Assembly (NCBI GenBank): GCA_029237695.1
Contig: CM055280.1
Coordinates: 37,160,508-37,224,507 of the forward strand
DNA from: Conchocele bisecta
Lineage: Eukaryota > Mollusca > Bivalvia > Lucinida > Thyasiridae
Length of the DNA stretch: 64,000 nt
Direction of reading: 5' to 3'
Below the pieces are notes generated by a model that was not told the DNA's origin, did not search any database, and saw nothing but the letters and a program-made list of their open reading frames with translations. This document shows positions 54,590-64,000 of the stretch, in pieces; position 1 is the stretch's first letter, and every line of letters begins with the position of its first letter. The translations under genes and the position numbers were made by a program.

Positions 54590-57500
54590 ACTATACAAAC
54601 CATGTCTCCATATCCACCAATCACATGATACAGGGACACAATACAAACCATGTCTCCATACTCCCACCAATAACATGATACAGGGAGACTATACAAACCA
54701 TGTCTCCATACTCCCACCAATCAATGATACAGGGACACTATTCAAACCATGTATCCATACTCCCACCAATCAATGATACAGGGACACTATACAAACCATG
54801 TCTCCATACTCCCACCAATCACATGATACAGGGACACTATACAAACCATGTCTCCATACTCCCACCAATCAATGATACAGGGACACTATACAAACCATGT
54901 CTCCATACTCCCACCAATCACTTGATACAGGGACACTATACAAACCATGACTCCATACTCCCTCCAATCAATGATACAGGGACACTATACAAACCATGTA
55001 TCCATACTCCCACCAATCAATGATACAGGGACACTATTCAAACCATGTCTTCATACTCCCACCAATCAATGATACAGGTACACTATACAAACCATGTCTC
55101 CATACTCCAACCAATCACATGATACAGGGACACTATACAAACCATGTCTCCATACTCCCACCAATCACATGATACATGGACACTATACAAACGATGTCTC
55201 CATACTCCCACCAATAACATGATAAAGGGACACTATACAAACCATGTCTCCATACTCCCACCAATCAATGATACAGGGACACTATACAAACCATGTCTCC
55301 ATACTCCCACCAATCAATGATACAGGGACACTATACAAACCATGTATACATACTCCCACCTATCACATGATACAGGGACACTATACAAACCATGTCTCCA
55401 TACTCCCACCAATCAATGATACAGTGACACTATACAAACCATGTCTCCATACTCCCACCAATCAATGATACAGGGACACTATACAAACCATGTCTCCATA
55501 CTCCCACCAATCAATGATACAGTGACACTATTCAAACCATGTATCCATACTCCCACCAATCAATGATACAGGGACACTATACAAACCATGTCTCCATACT
55601 CCCACCAATCACTTGATACAGGGACACTATACAAACCATGACTCCATACTCCCTCCAATCAATGATACAGGGACACTATACAAACCATGTCTCCATACTC
55701 CCACCAATCACATGATACAGGAACACTATACAAACCATGTATCCATACTCCCACCAATCAATGATACAGGGACACTATACAAACCATGTCTCCATACTCC
55801 CACCAATCACATGATACAGGGACACTATACAAACCATGTATCCATACTCCCACCAATCAATGATACAGGGACACTATACAAACCATGTCTCCATACTCCC
55901 ACCAATCAATGATACAGGGGACACTATACAAACCATGTCTCCATATACAGGGACACTATACAAACCATGTCTCCATACTCCCACCAATCAATGATACAGG
56001 GACACTATACAAACCATGTCTCCATACTCCCACCTATCAATGATACAGGGACACTGTACAAAACATGTATCCATACTCCCACCAATCAATGATACAGGGA
56101 CCCTATACAAACCATGTATCCATACTCCCACCAATCAATGATACAGGGACACTATACAAACCATGTAGACATACTCCCACCAATCACATGATAGAGGGAC
56201 ACTATACAAACCATGTCTCCATACTCCCACCAATCACATGATAGAGGGACACTATACAAACCATGTCTCCATACTCCCACCAATCAATGATACAGGGTCA
56301 CTATACAAACCATGTCTCCATACTCCCACCAATCAATGATACAGGGACAATATGCAAACCATGTCTCCATACTCCCACCAATCAATGATACAGGGACACT
56401 ATACAAACCATGTATACATACTCCCACCAATCACATGATAGAGGGACACTATACAAACCATGTCTCCATACTCCCACCAATCAATGATACAGGGACACTG
56501 TACAAACCATGAATCCATACTCCCACCAATCAATGATACAGGGACACTATGCAAACCATGTCTCCATACTCCCACCAATCACATGATACAGGGACACTAT
56601 ACAAACCATGTCTCCATACGCCAACCAATCAATGATACAGGGACACTATACAAACCATGTCTCCATACTCCAACCAATCACATGATACACGGACACTATA
56701 CAAACCATGTCTCCATACTCCCACCAATCACATGATACAGGGACACTATACAAACCATGTCTCCATACTCCCACCAATCAATGATACAGGGACACTATAC
56801 AAACCATGTCTCCATACTCCCACCAATCAATGATACAGGGACACTATACAAACCATGTCTCCATACTCCCACCAATCAATGATACAGGGACACTATACAA
56901 ACCATGTCTCCATACTCCAACCAATCACATGATACAGGGGCACTATACAAACCATGTCTCCATACTCCCACCAATCACATGATACAGGGACACAATACAA
57001 ACCATGTCTCCATACTCCCACCAATAACATGATACAGGGAGACTATACAAACCATGTCTCCATACTCCCACCAATCAATGATACAGGGACACTATTCAAA
57101 CCATGTATCCATACTCCCACCAATCAATGATACAGGGACACTATACAAACCATGTCTCCATACTCCCACCAATCACATGATACAGGGACAGTATACAAAC
57201 CATGTCTCCATACTCCCACCAATCACATGATACAGGGACACTATACAAACCATGTCTCCATACTCCCACCAATAACATGATACAGGGACACTATACAAAC
57301 CATGTCTCCATACTCCCACCAATCAATGATACAGGGACACTATGCAAACCATGTCTCCATACTCCCACCAATCAATGATACAGGGACACTATGCAAACCA
57401 TGTCTCCATACTCCCACCAATCAATGATACAGGGACACTATACAAACCATGTAGACATACTCCCACCAATCACATGATAGAGGGACACTATACAAACCAT

Positions 57501-59870
57501 GTCTCCATACTCCCACCAATCACATGATAGAGGGACACTATACAAACCATGTCTCCATACTCCCACCAATCAATGATACAGGGTCACTATACAAACCATG
57601 TCTCCATACTCCCACCAATCAATGATACAGGGACAATATGCAAACCATGTCTCCATACTCCCACCAATCAATGATACAGGGACACTATACAAACCATGTA
57701 TACATACTCCCACCAATCACATGATAGAGGGACACTATACAAACCATGTCTCCATACTCCCACCAATCAATGATACAGGGACACTGTACAAACCATGAAT
57801 CCATACTCCCACCAATCAATGATACAGGGACACTATGCAAACCATGTCTCCATACTCCCACCAATCAATGATACAGGGACACTATACAAACCATGACTCC
57901 ATAATCCCACCAATCACATGATACAGGGACACTATACAAACCATGTCTCCATACGCCAACCAATCAATGATACAGGGACACTATACAAACCATGTCTCCA
58001 TACTCCAACCAATCACATGATACACGGACACTATACAAACCATGTCTCCATACTCCCACCAATCACATGATACAGGGACACTATACAAACCATGTCTCCA
58101 TACTCCCACCAATCAATGATACAGGGACACTATACAAACCATGTCTCCATACTCCCACCAATCAATGATACAGGGACACTATACAAACCATGTCTCCATA
58201 CTCCCACCAATCAATGATACAGGGACACTATACAAACCATGTCTCCATACTCCAACCAATCACATGATACAGGGACACTATACAAACCATGTCTCCATAC
58301 TCCCACCAATCACATGATACAGGGACACAATACAAACCATGTCTCCATACTCCCACCAATAACATGATACAGGGAGACTATACAAACCATGTCTCCATAC
58401 TCCCACCAATCAATGATACAGGGACACTATTCAAACCATGTATCCATACTCCCACCAATCAATGATACAGGGACACTATACAAACCATGTCTCCATACTC
58501 CCACCAATCACATGATACAGGGACACTATACAAACCATGTCTCCATACTCCCACCAATCAATGATACAGGGACACTATACAAACCATGTCTCCATACTCC
58601 CACCAATCACTTGATACAGGGACACTATACAAACCATGACTCCATACTCCCTCCAATCAATGATACAGGGACACTATACAAACCATGTATCCATACTCCC
58701 ACCAATCAATGATACAGGGACACTATTCAAACCATGTCTTCATACTCCCACCAATCAATGATACAGGTACACTATACAAACCATGTCTCCATACTCCAAC
58801 CAATCACATGATACAGGGACACTATACAAACCATGTCTCCATACTCCCACCAATCACATGATACATGGACACTATACAAACGATGTCTCCATACTCCCAC
58901 CAATAACATGATAAAGGGACACTATACAAACCATGTCTCCATACTCCCACCAATCAATGATACAGGGACACTATACAAACCATGTCTCCATACTCCCACC
59001 AATCAATGATACAGGGACACTATAAAACTGTATACATACTCCCACCTATCACATGATACAGGGACACTATACAAACCATGTCTCCATACTCCCACCAATC
59101 AATGATACAGTGACACTATACAAAGCATGTCTCCATACTCCCACCAATCAATGATACAGGGACACTATACAAACCATGTCTCCATACTCCCACCAATCAA
59201 TGATACAGTGACACTATTCAAACCATGTATCCATACTCCCACCAATCAATGATACAGGGACACTATACAAACCATGTCTCCATACTCCCACCAATCACTT
59301 GATACAGGGACACTATACAAACCATGACTCCATACTCCCTCCAATCAATGATACAGGGACACTATACAAACCATGTCTCCATACTCCCACCAATCACATG
59401 ATACAGGAACACTATACAAACCATGTATCCATACTCCCACCAATCAATGATACAGGGACACTATACAAACCATGTCTCCATACTCCCACCAATCACATGA
59501 TACAGGGACACTATACAAACCATGTATCCATACTCCCACCAATCAATGATACAGGGACACTATACAAACCATGTCTCCATACTCCCACCAATCAATGATA
59601 CAGGGACACTATACAAACCATGTCTCCATATACAGGGACACTATACAAACCATGTCTCCATACTCCCACCAATCAATGATACAGGGACACTATACAAACC
59701 ATGTCTCCATACTCCCACCTATCAATGATACAGGGACACTGTACAAAACATGTATCCATACTCCCACCAATCAATGATACAGGGACCCTATACAAACCAT
59801 GTATCCATACTCCCACCAATCAATGATACAGGGACACTATACAAACCATGTAGACATACTCCCACCAATC
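54590..59870 (+). repeat. Higher-order repeats within the minisatellite
   Basis: The block from about 54700 to 55912 recurs from about 58389 to 59598, almost base for base, at an offset of 3,689 falling to 3,686 after a small deletion near 59030. Within it, about 56170-56520 recurs at about 57456-57800 (offset 1,286), and the ATACGCCAACC variant at 56616 recurs at 57951 (offset 1,335, one extra unit). These are recent segmental duplications of whole blocks. Confidence 0.88.
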
Positions 59871-62534
59871 ACATGATGAGGGACACTATACAAACCATGT
59901 CTTATACTCCCACCAAATCACATGATATAGGGACACTATACAAACCATGTCTCCATACTCCCACCAATCAATGATCAGGGTCACTATACAAAAACCATGT
60001 CTCCATACTCCCACCATCAATGATCAGGGACAATATGCAAACCATGTCTCCATACTCCCAACCAATCAATGATACAGGGACACTATACAAACCATGTATA
60101 CATCACTCCCACAATCACATGTCTAGAGGGACACTATACAAACCATGTACTCCATACCACTCCCACCAATCAATGATACAGGGACACTGTACAAACATGA
60201 ATCATACTACACCAATCAATGATACAGGGACACTATGCAAACCATGTCTCCATACTCCACCAACATCATGATACAGGGACACTATACAAACCATCTCCAT
60301 ACTCCCCACCATCACATGATACAGGGACACTATACAAACCATGTCTCCATACTCCCACCAACAATCACATGATACACCGGACACTATACAAACCATGTCT
60401 CCATACTCCACCAATCATCATGATACAGGGACACATATACAAACCATGTCTCCATACTCCCCACCAATCAATGATACAGGGACACATACAAACCATGTCT
60501 CCATACTCCCACCAATCATGATACAGGGACACTATACAAACCATGTCTCCATACTCCCACCAATCATGATACAGGGACACTATACCAAACCATGTCACCG
60601 ATACTCAAACCAATCACATGATACAGGGGACACTATACAAACCATGTCTCCATACTCCCACCAATCAATGATACAGGGACATATACAAACATGTCTCCAT
60701 ACTCCCACCAATCACCTTGATACAGGGACACTATACAAACCATGTCTCCATACTCACAATCAATGATAAGGGACACTATACAAACCATGTATCCATACTC
60801 CCACCAATCATGATACAGGGACACTATACAAACCATGTCTCCATACTCCACCAATCACATGATACAGGGACACTATACAAACCATGTCTCCATACTCCAC
60901 CAATCAATGATACAGGGACACTATACAAACCATGTCTCCATACTCCACCAATCACTTGTACAGGGACACTATACAAACATGTACTCCATACTCCCACCAA
61001 TCATGACAGGGACACTATACAAACCATGTCTCCATTACTCCCACCAATCAATGATACAGGGACACTATTCAAACCATGTCTCATACTCCCACCAATCAAT
61101 GATACAGGGTACACTATACAAACCATGTCTCCATACTCCCAACCAATCACATGATACAGGGACACTATACAAACCAGTCTCCATACTCCCCCACCAATCA
61201 ACATGATACATGGACACTATACAAACGATGTCTCCATACTTCCCACCAATAACAATGATAGGGACACTATACAAACCATGTCTCCTACTCCACCAATCAT
61301 GATACAGGGACACTATCAAACCATGTCCATTCCCCACCAACAAGATACAGGGGACACTATACAAACCATCTACTCCCACCATCACTGATCGGGGACAACT
61401 ATACAAAACCAATGTCTCCATACTCCCACCAATCAATGATACAGGGGACACTATACATACCATGTCTCATACTCCTACCAATCACATGATTACAGGGACT
61501 ACAATACAAACCTATGTCATCCTAACTCCCACAATAACATGATACAGGGGACTTACAAACCATGTCTCATATCCACAAATCAATGATACAAGGGACACTA
61601 TTCAAACCATGTATCCATTCTCCCACCAATCAATGATCAGGGTGACATATTCAAACCATGATCATACTCCCACATAATGATAAAGGGACATATACAAAAC
61701 CATGTCTTCCATACTCCCACCAACCAAATCAGGTTGGATACAGGGACACTAAAATACAACCAATTGTCTCCATACTTCCCTCCCTATCAATGATACTAGG
61801 GACGGCTATAACAAACTTGTCCATACTCCACCGATCACTTGATACCAAGGAATACTATACAAACCAGGAATCCAATACTCACAATCAATGATACTAGGGA
61901 CTATACAAAACCTATGTCTCCACTCCCAAAAACCTATCACCAATGATACAGGGACACTATAAAACCATGTATCAAAATATTCCCCCACCAATCAATGATA
62001 CAGGGGAACCACTATAAACCTTGTCTACTCCACAATCAATGTTTACAGGGACACTATACAACCAGGTAATCCAAATATACAGACACTATACCACCATGTC
62101 TCCATATCCCACCAATATGATACCAGGGACAACTACACTTGTCTCCATACTCCCTCACCTTATCAATGGGTTACAGGGACACTGTACCAAAACATGTTAT
62201 CAAATCTTCCCACCAATCAATGATACGGGGTCCATACTCCCACCAATCAATGATACAAAGACACTATACAAACCATGGGGTCTTCCATATACAGGGGGAC
62301 ACTATCACAAACATGTCTCCATACCCTCCACCAATCAATGATACAGGGACACTATACAAACCACCATGCTCATAATCCAAACCTAATCCCATAATGATAC
62401 AGGGGACAATATACCTCAAATCATGTCTACATACACCCAACCAATCACATGATACAGGGAAAACTATAACAAACCATGTCCATCATACTCCCCACCAATC
62501 ACATGATACAGGGGACACTATACCAAACCATGTC

Positions 62535-62586
<52 letters not shown>

Positions 62587-62690
62587 ATACTCCCACCTAT
62601 CAATGATACACGGGACACTGTACAAAAACCAATGTTCCATACTCCCTCCAAAATCAAATGATAGGGTCCATACTCCACACCAATCAATGA
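59870..62690 (+). repeat. Second indel-ridden section of the minisatellite
   Basis: The order of unit variants follows that of the block about 3.69 kb upstream, but with frequent single-base losses up to about 61.4 kb and gains after that. It contains a 49-base run of C at 62536-62584. Confidence 0.75.
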
Positions 62691-62830
62691 TACAGGGACA
62701 CTATGCAAACCATGTCTCCATACTCCCACCAATCAATGATACAGGGACACTATACAAACCATGTCTCCATACTCCCACCAATCACATGATACAGGGACAC
62801 TATACAAACCATGTCTCCATACTCCAACCA

Positions 62831-62920
62831 GTAGTATATAAGAGTAGTATGGAAGGTACCAGCTACGCGCGGCACCTTCCACAGCATGATGGTATATTTG
62901 TGACTCTTATATACTACTAC
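62831..62920. repeat. Terminal hairpin of element 2
   Basis: The outer arms AGTAGTATATAAGAGT and its inverse enclose an inner pair, TGGAAGGTACC against GGCACCTTCCA, with ACGCGC in the loop. The position exactly at the array boundary marks the insertion end. Confidence 0.75.
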
Positions 62921-62942
62921 CGCGAGACATTATATTTATGAC

Positions 62943-63287
62943 ATGAGAAGATACACCCTATTAGAGATAAAAATCCCTATGTTATACTCAGTATATATAT
63001 ACAACATAATGGTTCTAGTTAAGTGTGCATGGTTGATGACAGGTAGTCACGAGAGATGTTTTCGCACCGGTATTTACGAATATTGCAAACATCACCATGC
63101 ATGGATGCGAAGAGGTTCCGTTTCACCTCGCCCATGTCGACATTGTGGGGTAGGGACCAAAGCCGAGTCACTGCTATATCCACCATGTGGTGGCACTCAG
63201 GCTACTCATCGAATGGTTAACAAGGGATTACGTGCTCGCAAGTATTATCGTTTAGTAATAATTCAAATCGGAAAGTCAGTTAGATAG
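62943..63287 (+). CDS. Cys/His-rich small protein of element 2
   Basis: The 114-residue frame has a hydrophobic start (residues about 8-30) and then a Cys/His-rich part: CFRTGIYEYCKHHHAWMRRG, PRPCRHCGVGTKAE and LYPPCGGTQATHR. The spacing suggests a zinc-binding domain with C-x2-C elements. It is the first gene of element 2, directly after the terminal hairpin. Element 1 has no counterpart at this place, where it carries a duplicated terminal repeat instead. The function is unknown. Confidence 0.5.
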   Translation: MRRYTLLEIKIPMLYSVYIYNIMVLVKCAWLMTGSHERCFRTGIYEYCKHHHAWMRRGSVSPRPCRHCGVGTKAESLLYPPCGGTQATHRMVNKGLRARKYYRLVIIQIGKSVR

Positions 63288-63401
63288 AATCGATCTAATA
63301 AGTCACGGTGTTTCTACAGCATTAAAACACTGTAAAAAACATTATCAAACCATTTTTATAAAATTGAACAGAAAAAACAACTACCAATATTATTAGAGAA
63401 A

Positions 63402-63782
63402 ATGGATAATACAAGACAATTGGAATTGAAATTTTTTAATGACTGTGTTGAAGAAATTTACGAAGCTTACGGGGGTTATAATCCTGTATATAAATTCTAT
63501 AAAATGAGAACACTAGGCGATATCGAATATATGAAATACCAGCGTAATTTATTACGCTCCGATAAAAACGTTACATTTACAATATTATACCGGCAATTAT
63601 GTCAACTATACAAGAGGCAAATACAAACATTAAGACGGATAATGCGTATCGGATATGAAACTAAGGTGTATTATATAAAAAATTTAAAACCCAACGATTC
63701 GTTTACGAATGTACATTTCTACGATATCGCTTATAAAGATATTGAAAAATTATTATTGAAAAAAAAAACAACTACTAATTAA
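63402..63782 (+). CDS. Left-end small protein, intact homologue of the gene at 23407-23748
   Basis: The 126 residues start MDNTRQLELKFFNDCVEEIY and include ILYRQLCQLYKRQIQTLRRI and NVHFYDIAYKDIE, ending in a Lys-rich tail. Residues about 35-120 match the element 1 copy over their length, with mostly silent or conservative differences. Conservation of this protein in two diverged elements indicates it was maintained as a functional gene. It is upstream of where the polymerase would be expected. The upstream sequence has ATTGAACAGAAAA (about 63362), a partial match to the element 1 promoter motif. No domain was recognised. Confidence 0.7.
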   Translation: MDNTRQLELKFFNDCVEEIYEAYGGYNPVYKFYKMRTLGDIEYMKYQRNLLRSDKNVTFTILYRQLCQLYKRQIQTLRRIMRIGYETKVYYIKNLKPNDSFTNVHFYDIAYKDIEKLLLKKKTTTN

Positions 63783-63785
63783 TTT

Positions 63786-64000
63786 ATAGCCGAGTGTATT
63801 TTCCTTATCGAAGGTATGTAAACGGGCTATCTGAAATTATTTTTCATCAACCTCGAGCGGTCTTATAGGAACGCCGTTGTCATACTTTGAGTGTATTTTT
63901 CCTTATCGGTGGTATGTAAACTGGCAATCTGAATTTATTTTTGTATCAACCTCGAGCGGTCGGACTCGGAACGCCGTTGTCATGCAGTTGTTTACCATAG
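63786..64000 (+). repeat. Tandem ~98-bp duplication in element 2
   Basis: GAGTGTATTTTCCTTATCG (63792) and GAGTGTATTTTTCCTTATCG (63890) begin two copies. Both continue with GGTATGTAAAC.GGC.ATCTGAA and CAACCTCGAGCGGTC, and end AACGCCGTTGTCAT. It is non-coding and lies directly after the small gene. Confidence 0.8.

Larger units (their letters stand above)
44692..62830 (+). repeat. Giant minisatellite, 49/50-bp unit
   Basis: The unit is CCATGTCTCCATACTCCCAC + CAATCAATGATACAGGGACA + CTATACAAA (49 bp). A 50-bp variant has CAATCACATGAT instead of CAATCAATGAT. About 365 units fit the 18.1 kb. A 49+50 pair equals 99 bases, so pairs keep one reading frame and produce many false open frames with the same peptide. 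Clean blocks are 44692-47050, 54580-59870 and 62690-62830. The rest is heavily indel-ridden. Confidence 0.95.
62831..64000 (+). mobile_element. Left end of a second Polinton-like element, truncated by the window
   Basis: The minisatellite stops at 62830. AGTAGTATATAAGAG then begins, facing CTCTTATATACTACT at about 62905-62920. This is the same type of hairpin terminus as AGTAGTATATGGGGAG in element 1. The second ORF (63402-63782) is homologous to the left ORF of element 1. The right part lies outside the window, so the polymerase and capsid genes cannot be checked. Confidence 0.75.

Noticed and set aside
44692..62830. Dozens of open frames with repeated peptide (HQSMIQGHYTNHVSILPP and similar)
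   Set aside because: They are by-products of the 49/50-bp unit, where a 49+50 pair is a multiple of three. There is no start context, no codon constraint, and the same peptide occurs in several frames.

Overview
The window looks like chromosomal DNA of an invertebrate animal, most likely a bivalve or other mollusc. This is inferred from the long AT-rich non-coding stretches, the many short fold-back and inverted-repeat elements, microsatellites and a long minisatellite, and the lack of any recognisable host gene or bacterial operon. No tRNA, rRNA, CRISPR array or intact host exon was recognised.

Positions 1-22760 are repeat-rich host DNA. They hold at least six families of small inverted-repeat (MITE-like) elements. 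Several families recur within the window: a TTAA-flanked family at 1, 12264 and 19243; a GTTTCACTAAACTTCGTACG family at 17632 and 20612; a CGCCTGCG-ended family at 2798, 6084, 10778, 20401 and 41322; and a GTCGTCTGCTGTT family at 9654 and 42328. The stretch also holds a non-LTR reverse-transcriptase scrap (12694-12826), tandem arrays (2680, 4613, 5326, 13411, 15690) and a dense palindromic TAATTA array (20885-21345).

Positions 22761-39637 are a nearly complete but damaged Polinton/Maverick (adintovirus-like) element of about 16.9 kb with terminal inverted repeats of about 400 bp. Its left module is AT-rich: two small genes and a protein-primed family B DNA polymerase broken by stops and frameshifts. 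Its right module is richer in GC. It holds a retroviral-type integrase, three small membrane or basic proteins, a gene with a conserved central domain, a packaging ATPase and a capsid protein, all on the minus strand. Beyond these lie divergent and convergent gene pairs: an acidic protein, a coiled-coil membrane protein, a proline-linker membrane protein, an unrecognised 259-codon gene, a candidate minor capsid protein, a fibre-like protein and a membrane protein with a PPPY motif. Together these would replicate, integrate, package and encapsidate a linear double-stranded DNA genome. Most core genes carry one or more frameshifts, so this copy looks inactive unless the shifts are assembly errors. 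No adenain-type protease was recognised.

Positions 39638-44691 return to host repeats. Positions 44692-62830 are one huge minisatellite with a 49/50-bp unit and blocks duplicated as higher-order repeats. Large parts (about 47.05-54.58 kb and 59.87-62.69 kb) are riddled with single-base indels and homopolymer runs that look like uncorrected long-read errors.

At 62831 the array is interrupted by the left end of a second, related Polinton-like element. It begins with the same AGTAGTATAT-type hairpin terminus, carries a Cys/His-rich ORF and a longer homologue of the first element's left ORF, and runs off the window.
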